Positions 18,119 through 24,654 of a DNA stretch of 64,000 nt are shown here, piece by piece; positions within the stretch are counted from its first letter, which is position 1; each line of letters opens with the position of its first letter. This DNA comes from Billgrantia antri. Lineage in GTDB: Bacteria > Pseudomonadota > Gammaproteobacteria > Pseudomonadales > Halomonadaceae. The notes below the pieces were generated by a model. The model made no database searches. It was given only the letters and a program-made list of their open reading frames with translations, and was not told the DNA's origin. The position numbers and the translations under genes are program-made. The DNA is taken from positions 295,095 through 359,094 of the forward strand of contig NZ_JAHYCA010000001.1 in the NCBI RefSeq assembly GCF_019430905.1, given 5' to 3'.

Positions 18119-18803
18119 CGTCTCGCTGGCCATCTTGGCCAAGGCGCCGATCCCCGGCCGGGTCAAGACACGTCTGATCCCGGCCTGCGGTGCCGAGCAG
18201 GCTGCTCGGGTCCATGCCCATCTGCTGTGCCGCACGGTGCACGTAGCCAGTGCCGCCTTCCCCGCCGAGCGCCTCACGCTATGGACGGCGCTGGATCACG
18301 CCCATCCCTTGTTTCTCGAACTGGCCGAGCGCTACGGCATTGCCCTGCACCCTCAGCCCGACGGAGACCTGGGCGCACGCCTCCACCATGCCCTGGCATG
18401 GGCGAATGGCCCGGCGTTGGCGATCGGCAGCGATTGTCCGGTGCTCTCCCCTGCATTGCTGCACGCCTGTGCCGAGGCCCTGATGGTGCATGATGCCAGC
18501 TGCCTGCCCGCCGAAGACGGCGGCTATGCACTGCTCGGCCTGCGCCAAGCCCACCCGCACCTTTTTACCGCCATCGATTGGGGCAGCGAGCGGGTCATGA
18601 CCCAGACGACTCGACGCATCAACGAGCTGGGCTGGCGCCTCGCCTGCCCCGCCACCGTATGGGACGTCGACCGCCCCGAGGACCTGCACCGCTGGCAACG
18701 CTCGGCCGAGATTCCCCTGGACTCGACTCCCGGCTCGTTCGTGCGGGAAACTTTCTTCCGGCCATCGGTTCGGCCGGAGGATGCGAGCAACGAACCTAAG
18801 TGA
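18108..18803 (+). CDS. TIGR04282/DUF2064 glycosyltransferase-like protein
   Basis: This 231-aa protein has the nucleotidyltransferase/GT-A fold of the CofC-like DUF2064 group. The N-terminal LAILAKAPIPGRVKTRLIP is the nucleotide-binding signature, and ALAIGSDCPVLSP (about 110) and the LPAEDGGYALLGL segment are characteristic. Proteins of this type regularly occur beside TIGR04283 glycosyltransferases, as here. The chemistry is not established. The start at 18108 has GGGAG upstream and lies inside the end of the preceding gene. Confidence 0.83.
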   Translation: MSADVSLAILAKAPIPGRVKTRLIPACGAEQAARVHAHLLCRTVHVASAAFPAERLTLWTALDHAHPLFLELAERYGIALHPQPDGDLGARLHHALAWANGPALAIGSDCPVLSPALLHACAEALMVHDASCLPAEDGGYALLGLRQAHPHLFTAIDWGSERVMTQTTRRINELGWRLACPATVWDVDRPEDLHRWQRSAEIPLDSTPGSFVRETFFRPSVRPEDASNEPK

Positions 18804-18830
18804 AGAGGGAATGGAGACGGAGAACACCCA

Positions 18831-19385
18831 TCACGAGTCGTCGACTTGTGCCATGCGTCGCGCCATGCCCCACAGTCCGATCAGCAGTAACAGGGCCGCC
18901 CCGGGCAGTAGCATTGGCGCCAGGCTTGCCAGAGCGCCGGCAAAGGGGAGCCCGAGCCAGATGAGCAACAGCGGGGCACAGCAGGCCCCGCCAGCGAGCA
19001 GTGCCGGCAGCGAACCCAGCAATCCACTACTTGCGGCACCCAAGCTGCAGTGACGCGGGCTACGCCACACCCGCCAGCCCGCAACGGCGTTGAGCCCGAT
19101 CAATAGCCCCACGGTCAGCGCCAGCAGGGTATTGATAGGGCTGAAGGTCCAAACCAGCCTTCCCAGGAAGAACAACCCCACCGGCTCGAACTGCAACGGC
19201 CCCCGCGTCTGCCACAGCCTTTCCCAGGCGGGGAAGAGCGCCAGCCAGCCACCATGGCCGCCGCCCATGATGTCTCCTGTCAACCACAGATACAGCAGCG
19301 CGTAAACGACCATGATCGCCCCCACGGCGCTAGCCGTGCCGGGACGCGACAGCAGTGACGATACGACCCGCAACAGTGCCCTCAT
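18831..19385 (-). CDS. Inner-membrane protein with a Cys-Cys-Ala-Pro motif
   Basis: This 184-aa protein has four or five hydrophobic helices. The fourth begins LLAGGACCAPLLLIWLGLPF, a vicinal cysteine pair followed by proline that resembles the MerT/MerF metal-transport helices, though overall similarity to MerT is not evident. The N-terminal half contains two helices around a loop with GGGHGGW. It is coupled to the upstream DUF3179 gene by an ATGA overlap, so the two probably act together. Metal or thiol transport is a guess from the cysteine pair only. Confidence 0.6.
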   Translation of the reverse strand: MRALLRVVSSLLSRPGTASAVGAIMVVYALLYLWLTGDIMGGGHGGWLALFPAWERLWQTRGPLQFEPVGLFFLGRLVWTFSPINTLLALTVGLLIGLNAVAGWRVWRSPRHCSLGAASSGLLGSLPALLAGGACCAPLLLIWLGLPFAGALASLAPMLLPGAALLLLIGLWGMARRMAQVDDS

Positions 19386-20419
19386 GGCGCCTCCCCGCCT
19401 TCGTAGAGGGCGGTATCGGGATAGAAGGCGGCCCAGGCGAACCACATGGCCTCGAAGCCATTCACCGCCTCGAGTGACTCGATGCCCGGCCCGACGATAC
19501 CCTCGGCGGTAAATTCGAGATCGGCCAGCCGGATCGACACGTTTGCCGGATTGTGAAAGGCCCAGCCGGTATCCAGGCCGGCGTCGTGGATCACGGTATA
19601 GTGCCGCTCGCCCAACGTGACGTTCACTACCCCCTCCTCACGCAGCGCCTCCCGGGTAATCGCCAGCGCTCCACCCGCTCCGCGCAGGCCGAACACCTCG
19701 GTCTTGGCCGGAAAGCGGTCGTCACGATGCATCACCGGGAAGAGGCGAGTGCTATCGGGCCGATAATAGCCGGATAGAGGCGTATAGCTACCGTAGGGAT
19801 CATACCGGTAGTTGCGCACGAAGCCGGTCTGCTCGCTCAGCACCTCGGTCTGCGGATGGCGTGCCCGCCAGGCTCCCCAGGTAGTCCAGAACACCCGTAG
19901 CTCCTCGAGCCCCTGGCCTGCCAGCGGGCCGTCGATGGCCACCGCCAGGATCTGCGGCCACTCGCTGTCGGTGGCGCGGTCGTACATGACCAGGTTGCTG
20001 TTGACCAGTTTGCCCGAGACGCCGAGTTCGGTGTCGCCGCGCTTGAACCCCAGGGCGGTACCCGTCAAAGGACAATAGGTAATACTGATCGCCTCGCCGG
20101 CGAACTCGTCGTTGACGATCTCGTGCCAGACCAGGATGCGCTGGGGATATGCCTTGGCCTGGCCGCGGTGATGGATGCCGATGATCCGGTCTGCATCACT
20201 CAGCTCCGCCTTGTCTGCCGGCAGGAAGCGCGGATGCTCGATGGAGGGAATCCCATCCTTCCCTGGTCCGCCCGAGCGCACGGCCTCGCGGAAGGAGGCC
20301 AGGGAGTGCGCCACCGGCACTTGTGGCGTCGACACTGACGGGGGATCGGCCAATACCAGCGATGCCGGCAGGGAGAATAGAATACCAAGGGTAAATGCCA
20401 GTCGCGCTGAGCCTTGCAT
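19382..20419 (-). CDS. DUF3179 family secreted protein
   Basis: This 345-aa protein has a signal peptide (MQGSARLAFTLGILFSLPAS, cleavage near VLA) and the DUF3179 core. Diagnostic segments are ADRIIGIHHRGQAKAYPQRI, SITYCPLTGTALGF (with a conserved cysteine) and GYYRPDSTRLFPVMHRDDRFPAKTEV. The function of the family is unknown. A strong AAGGAGG site precedes the start at 20419. It overlaps the gene for the Cys-Cys membrane protein and lies downstream of a terminator-like hairpin that separates it from the porin gene. Confidence 0.85.
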   Translation of the reverse strand: MQGSARLAFTLGILFSLPASLVLADPPSVSTPQVPVAHSLASFREAVRSGGPGKDGIPSIEHPRFLPADKAELSDADRIIGIHHRGQAKAYPQRILVWHEIVNDEFAGEAISITYCPLTGTALGFKRGDTELGVSGKLVNSNLVMYDRATDSEWPQILAVAIDGPLAGQGLEELRVFWTTWGAWRARHPQTEVLSEQTGFVRNYRYDPYGSYTPLSGYYRPDSTRLFPVMHRDDRFPAKTEVFGLRGAGGALAITREALREEGVVNVTLGERHYTVIHDAGLDTGWAFHNPANVSIRLADLEFTAEGIVGPGIESLEAVNGFEAMWFAWAAFYPDTALYEGGEAP

Positions 20420-20445
20420 GCTGCCCTCCTTGCCCCTGAAGTGGC

Positions 20446-20510
20446 AAAAAAGCACCCCGGCAGGCCATACCCAGAGACGAGTGCCCTCGAGACAGGCTGG
20501 CCGGGGGGCT
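20446..20510 (-). terminator. Terminator of the porin gene
   Basis: Minus strand: the stem arms 20510-20500 and 20461-20451 pair at 10 of 11 positions and are followed by T6 (20451-20446). The loop is long (38 nt), but the GC stem plus T tract directly after the porin stop is typical of an intrinsic terminator. Confidence 0.65.
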
Positions 20511-20514
20511 GCCT

Positions 20515-21840
20515 TCAGAAGCTGTATTGCGCCGAGAATTGCAGGCGCGTGTTGTCGCCGGATTCGCGACTCTGCAGCTCCTTCCTTCCATGAGAGACCT
20601 CGAAGCCGAGGGTGACCGGCTCAGTCACTCGATAGAAGTGGCTGAAGTGGATACTCTCGAGCTTGCGGGTCGACTCCGGGAAGAGGTCACCGGGGCGGTC
20701 GCCCCTGACCTGGCCATAGGAAAGACTGGAGCTGAACTTGTCGTTCCACTGCTGTGCCACGGCCACGTTGAACCCATAGGCCTCGATGGTTTCGAGGTTG
20801 CCGTCGGCAACCACGAATGCCGCCCCGATGCCCTCATCCCCATCGCTGGAGCCACTGGCGGTGTAGAGGTAACGCCCTATCCCATCGCCGAAGATGGCGC
20901 CTGCCATCAGGGTGGTGTCAGGTCCCACGCCGATGTTACCGGCCAGCATCAGGCCATAGCCCGTTGCCGAGTCGTTGGCCGCCCCCTCGTCCACCTTGAG
21001 CCGGCGCACGACCGCTGCGGTCTCGATGGTGGCGTTGTCACCACCCCAGCGATAACGCGCGGTGAGATCGGGCGCAGAGTCGCGGGAGCCGGAAAACCCG
21101 GTCGCCTCCGCATTCTCGGCCGAGAACGACAGTGCGCTCGCTCCCAAAGGAAGCGTGTAGCGCAGTTGTGCCTGACGAATGAAGCTCACTCCCACCGGGC
21201 CATCGAAATCGACCGTACTGGGATAGGCGGCAAACTGCATGAAGTTGCTCCAGGTCTGGCCGGCCAGCAAGCCGTTCCATTCACCGTAGGCATGGCGCAG
21301 GCGAAAGCCTCGTGAGTTGGAGAACACCTCATTGCCGCCGCCACCGAAGAAGTCGCCTTCCAGGTGGGTGGTCGCCGGCCCGAAGGCGGTCGGTGTCGAG
21401 GTCTTGAAGAACAGGCGGGACTGACGGGCATGGGCACGGAACGAAGCGTTGCTCGATCCCTCCGATGTGTCGATTCCTTCAACGAACAGGCTGTCACCCA
21501 GATCCTGGTCGAGGTCGTAGATGGTGTCGAGCCTGACGTAACCGCCAATCTGAACGGAGGTATCCGTCCCAGGTACCTTGAAGCTTCCCGGGGTATCCCC
21601 ACCGGTGACCACGTTCGCCGCCAACGCCTCTCGAGCTTCGGCCTCCTGCTGCTGAGCCTGAGCCTGCTGGCTCTCGAGACGCTTGATCTGACGTTGCATT
21701 TCCTGCATCTGAAGGCGCAACTGGTCGATGGTGTCATCCTGGGCGATGGCCGGCATGCTCATCGTCGCGATGGCCAGCGCAGTCAAGCCTGTCGAAACTC
21801 GAAAGGCCATTGGTTGTTGGTCGTTGTGATAATTCCCCAT
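20515..21840 (-). CDS. DcaP-like outer-membrane porin
   Basis: This 441-aa protein has a signal peptide (cleavage near AIAQ), a short N-terminal coiled coil (DQLRLQMQEMQRQIKRLES, about 37-75) and a beta-barrel ending in QYSF with the C-terminal aromatic residue recognised by the BAM machinery. The barrel opening VQIGGYVRLDTIYD and the coiled-coil leader match DcaP-like trimeric porins, which take up small anionic solutes such as dicarboxylates. A GAGGG site precedes the start. An intrinsic terminator follows. Confidence 0.85.
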   Translation of the reverse strand: MGNYHNDQQPMAFRVSTGLTALAIATMSMPAIAQDDTIDQLRLQMQEMQRQIKRLESQQAQAQQQEAEAREALAANVVTGGDTPGSFKVPGTDTSVQIGGYVRLDTIYDLDQDLGDSLFVEGIDTSEGSSNASFRAHARQSRLFFKTSTPTAFGPATTHLEGDFFGGGGNEVFSNSRGFRLRHAYGEWNGLLAGQTWSNFMQFAAYPSTVDFDGPVGVSFIRQAQLRYTLPLGASALSFSAENAEATGFSGSRDSAPDLTARYRWGGDNATIETAAVVRRLKVDEGAANDSATGYGLMLAGNIGVGPDTTLMAGAIFGDGIGRYLYTASGSSDGDEGIGAAFVVADGNLETIEAYGFNVAVAQQWNDKFSSSLSYGQVRGDRPGDLFPESTRKLESIHFSHFYRVTEPVTLGFEVSHGRKELQSRESGDNTRLQFSAQYSF

Positions 21841-21926
21841 GGCTCCACCCTCTTTCTTGTCGTTTATATCGCCTCGAGGCAGCTCATGCCTCGGCGCGCC
21901 TGCACTCTCGCAACAGGTCGCTTTAT

Positions 21927-21955
21927 TGGGTCAGAGAAAGGGGCGGTTACTTACA
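21927..21955 (-). promoter_or_regulatory. Weak ECF-like site upstream of the porin gene
   Basis: Minus strand: TGTAAGT, 15 nt, TGACCCA, about 87 nt before the porin start. Both boxes deviate from the better sites, so this may be coincidental. Confidence 0.25.
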
Positions 21956-22047
21956 GAAAAAGTGTCTTATCTTTAATCATATATAGCGCTTTAATTATGA
22001 TAAAAAATACAACTCCCAAGGCGTAAGAAAACTAGAGTCTCCACGAC

Positions 22048-22087
22048 TAAAAAGCTCCCTTCACGTTGTCACAACGCGAGGGAGCTT
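22048..22087 (-). terminator. Intrinsic terminator after the DoxX-like gene
   Basis: A 9-bp outer stem (22052-22060 with 22079-22087) and a 5-bp inner stem (22064-22068 with 22072-22076) are followed on the minus strand by a T5 tract. This ends the minus-strand unit that includes the DoxX-like gene. Confidence 0.8.
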
Positions 22088-22122
22088 CGATGAAATCGAT
22101 TGACCGCCCGCAGCGGCCATTG

Positions 22123-22575
22123 TCATGATCGACAGCGATGCGTCGCCTGCCAAGTGGCAGGTTGAGGCCTCCGCCTGGCATCGAGGGCAAGCGTGTCCTC
22201 CTCACGGAAAGCCACCACCACAAGGCTTCCGGCAAAAATGATCAACGAGGGATAGAAGAGCGCATTGGTTCCTTCAAGAAACCAACCCCATGGGTCGATT
22301 ACCGAGGCGAAAACGGCCAGCAGGGAAGCTCCATTGATCAACAGTTGCAGAGGATAGACCCAGCGCCGGGCCAGACCGATGACCACCAGGATACCCATCA
22401 ATATTTGCCCGATACCTGCCAGGGGCAGAAACGTTTCGCTCGACAGGATGCCTTCGTAGTAATTATCGGAAATGGCAAGGCTATGACCGACATTGACAAC
22501 CTTGTTCACTCCCCAGACAAGCAGCAGCCCACCCAGCGAGACCCTGAGCAGTAAGAGACTCCACACTTTGCTCAC
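22123..22575 (-). CDS. DoxX-like integral membrane protein
   Basis: This 150-aa protein has four hydrophobic helices and the DoxX-type start LLLLRVSLGGLLLVWGVNKV, a long loop with NYYEGI, and LAGIGQILMGILVVIGLARRWVYPLQLLINGASL. DoxX-fold proteins are inner-membrane oxidoreductase accessories and recur in ECF-controlled metal or redox stress clusters, including the copper-responsive bufferin loci, where one sits beside a modified secreted peptide. A separate ECF-type promoter lies at 22641-22669 and an intrinsic terminator follows, so it can be transcribed alone as well as by read-through. Confidence 0.75.
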   Translation of the reverse strand: MSKVWSLLLLRVSLGGLLLVWGVNKVVNVGHSLAISDNYYEGILSSETFLPLAGIGQILMGILVVIGLARRWVYPLQLLINGASLLAVFASVIDPWGWFLEGTNALFYPSLIIFAGSLVVVAFREEDTLALDARRRPQPATWQATHRCRS

Positions 22576-22640
22576 CCTGTCCTCCTGATAGCTTATTAAG
22601 TCAAAAGATCTTTACAAAAAAGCAATCTCCTGCAGTTCGC

Positions 22641-22669
22641 TTTGTCGCTGGGCCAAGCATGGCCTTACA
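22641..22669 (-). promoter_or_regulatory. Probable ECF promoter of the DoxX-like gene
   Basis: Minus strand: TGTAAGG (22669-22663), 15 nt, CGACAAA (22647-22641), 65 nt before the start codon at 22575. Confidence 0.65.
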
Positions 22670-22702
22670 CATTGGATAAGTTGATTTTCACCGCCAATGC
22701 TT

Positions 22703-23065
22703 TCATGCGAACAGCAAGTCGCCATAGCTCCAGACCAAGGTGCCGACGGCGATGGCTGTGTAGCAGACATAGGGAATGGAGCGCCAAAAGCGATGGATCC
22801 AGTGCGCCATCCTGAGAGAGGACTGCGTTACGGCCATAGCGCCTGGCAGACAGCGCATGACATGACGTCGGTGATACTCGATACCTACCGAGAAAAGCAC
22901 CATTAGCGCCCCCGAGCGCTGAAACCAGTGGCCCTCGCCCGTCGTCAGGCTCAGTTGGAAGGAGACCAGCATCGGCAAGACGGCCATCAGCATCAATGAC
23001 GCCTCGACGACCGTATCCCGAGGCGAGGGCTGCCCCATATCGGAACGCTCTTCAGGCAGTGACAT
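22703..23065 (-). CDS. Small membrane protein of unknown function
   Basis: This 120-aa protein is not recognised. It has two or three hydrophobic segments (about 22-42, 50-62 and 95-115), with a basic stretch EYHRRHVMRC between them. A strong AGGAGG site precedes the ATG at 23065. It follows the DUF302 gene by 38 nt on the same strand and is probably the last gene of the ATP-grasp/peptide operon before the independently promoted DoxX-like gene. Confidence 0.6.
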   Translation of the reverse strand: MSLPEERSDMGQPSPRDTVVEASLMLMAVLPMLVSFQLSLTTGEGHWFQRSGALMVLFSVGIEYHRRHVMRCLPGAMAVTQSSLRMAHWIHRFWRSIPYVCYTAIAVGTLVWSYGDLLFA

Positions 23066-23103
23066 ACCCTCCTCCTGTCGCCCGACGAGCTGGTTGGCAC
23101 CAC

Positions 23104-23586
23104 TTACTCCGTGATGGCTCGCTCGGCGATTCCTGCAAACACTGCGTCGAGTTCCGTCGCTACTGACTCGAGCTCAGGACCTGCCTGTTCGATATAAGGG
23201 CTGAAAACGTGACTCGGCGTCTTCCAGGAGAGTGTGGCGCTGCCGTCCTCGTTCTCGGTAACGTAGAAACGAATCGGCGCCTCGATCATGGCCGGAACGC
23301 TCAAGTTCAAGATCTTCACCGCATAGTCGTTGCGAAATACCCCGACCACACGGTTGCCTGGAATGGTGACGCCGCGATTGGCCGCGGCCTCTGTCGGGCC
23401 GGCCTCAGTGACGATGGCCATCTCCTCCGCCTCGACGGCTTCCTCGAGGGCCGAGAGCAGTTCGTCGTAGCGCATCTCGGTCGCCCTGACCTCCCACCCT
23501 TCCTCGGGCCAGTCGACGTCGGCGGCGATGGGAGCGGCCAGCGCCAGGGCCAGCCCAGCCGCAGCAAGCTTGTGAATCAGCTTCAT
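23104..23586 (-). CDS. Secreted DUF302 family protein
   Basis: This 160-aa protein has a signal peptide (MKLIHKLAAAGLALALAAPI) and a single DUF302 domain of about 130 residues, with the typical segment GNRVVGVFRNDYAVKILN and the later FYVTENEDGSATLSW. The biochemical role of DUF302 is unknown; members occur in redox and metal-stress loci. Its ATG overlaps the DinB-like stop (ATGA), which couples the two genes. Confidence 0.83.
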   Translation of the reverse strand: MKLIHKLAAAGLALALAAPIAADVDWPEEGWEVRATEMRYDELLSALEEAVEAEEMAIVTEAGPTEAAANRGVTIPGNRVVGVFRNDYAVKILNLSVPAMIEAPIRFYVTENEDGSATLSWKTPSHVFSPYIEQAGPELESVATELDAVFAGIAERAITE

Positions 23587-24149
23587 GCCGTCTCTCTCCT
23601 TTCCTGTGATATCTCTTCGGTTTGACGCTGCCAGTGACGCAGCGTCGACGGGTGGACGCCGAAATGCTCCGGTAAGTCCACGCCGAGGCTCTCCGCCATC
23701 ATTCCCAGCAGAGCCATGTGATGCACGGTATGGCTGGTCAGGAATGCCAGCTCACGGGGCAGGCTGGTAGCCAATGCCAGGCTGTCACTAGCGCCCTCGA
23801 CGGGATATCGCAGCCGCAGCGTGGCCGACCGCTGCGCCTCCAGGCCTGGTAGCGCAGCGCTGATCTCGGCAACCCGCACCACGGCCAGCTCCGGCTCGGT
23901 TTCGAGCCGTTCGTCGCGCTGGCGGTTCTCGTAGTCGATGCTTCCCGCCACCGCACCGGCCAGCAGGGCATCGTAGTGGTCGAGAATATGGCGCACGTGC
24001 TTGCCCAGGCTCTGGCGCCCCGTCGGGCCGAAGGCGTATCGATAGAGGTCGGGTGTCAAGCGCTCCAGGAACGCCTGCAACTGATACAGGGCCAGCCGGT
24101 TCTCCTCGATGAGGCTGCCGAGACAGGAAGTGTCTTGTTGTTCGCTCAT
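23583..24149 (-). CDS. DinB-like four-helix protein
   Basis: This 188-aa protein fits the DinB/YfiT fold of metal-dependent transferases. Histidines expected for metal binding are seen in SLGKHVRHILDHYDALL (about 45-62) and in LTSHTVHHMALLGMM (about 140-155). DinB-fold enzymes include thiol transferases and the N-terminal halves of ergothioneine/ovothiol synthases. The start at 24149 is chosen because the domain begins directly after it; upstream in-frame codons lack homology signals. It sits between the Glu-rich peptide gene and DUF302, overlapping the latter. Confidence 0.75.
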   Translation of the reverse strand: MSEQQDTSCLGSLIEENRLALYQLQAFLERLTPDLYRYAFGPTGRQSLGKHVRHILDHYDALLAGAVAGSIDYENRQRDERLETEPELAVVRVAEISAALPGLEAQRSATLRLRYPVEGASDSLALATSLPRELAFLTSHTVHHMALLGMMAESLGVDLPEHFGVHPSTLRHWQRQTEEISQERRETA

Positions 24150-24245
24150 GCGCCTTTCCCTTCTTGAGTGGATGAGCCTTGGGTTGCCGGCTCCGCACCG
24201 GGTCACGTCAGGGCCCGGCACGGAACACGGCGGGACGAGAAATCC

Positions 24246-24524
24246 CTAGGTGCCTTCGGCCTCGGCTTCCGCTTCTCCTTCCGCTTCGCCCTCGGCCTCG
24301 CCTTCCGCCTCACCTTCCGCTTCAGGCTTCTTCTCTTCATGCGCCTCGGCCAGCATCAACGGCGCCTCCTGCCCGCTGGTGTAGGCCGGCTGCGTGCCGG
24401 CTTCTTCGGCCACGGCCTGCAGCGCAGCACCGCTTGCCACCAGCGCCAGGGCGGGAGCCGCGTAGCCGAGGCGGCGGCTTAGCCGGCTCAGCAGCGTGCG
24501 GCGCTTCTCCTCGTGCTCTGTCAT
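24246..24524 (-). CDS. Short Glu-rich secreted peptide, candidate modified precursor
   Basis: This 92-aa peptide has a basic leader with KRRTLLSRLSRRLGYAAPAL, followed by a hydrophobic stretch, a spacer of about 35 residues and a C-terminal run of about seven Glu-Gly and Glu-Ala repeats ending EAEGT. The leader is strikingly similar to that of the Ala-Glu cytochrome at 7466-8218. A GAGGAG site precedes the ATG. It lies between a TTLL-type ATP-grasp/PqqD protein and a DinB-like protein, which makes it a good candidate substrate. No cysteines are present in the mature part. Function unknown. Confidence 0.72.
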   Translation of the reverse strand: MTEHEEKRRTLLSRLSRRLGYAAPALALVASGAALQAVAEEAGTQPAYTSGQEAPLMLAEAHEEKKPEAEGEAEGEAEGEAEGEAEAEAEGT

Positions 24525-24597
24525 ATCGTCTTCTCCTCAGGGTTTCGATGTGAAGGCGGCATGCAGCCAAAGGCCATCACGCCGCCTGGCAACGAAG

Positions 24598-24648
24598 CGG
24601 GCTCGTCGAGCCCGTTTCGGCAGGCCACCCATCGTTGGTTGGGTGGCC
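24598..24648 (-). terminator. Two hairpins between the ligase and peptide genes
   Basis: A perfect 9-bp stem (24623-24631 with 24640-24648) lies 7 nt after the ligase stop. A palindrome of 17 bases with an 8-bp arm (24598-24614) follows. Without a T tract they may attenuate or protect mRNA rather than terminate, adjusting the ratio of peptide to enzyme. Confidence 0.4.
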
Positions 24649-24654
24649 GAGTGC

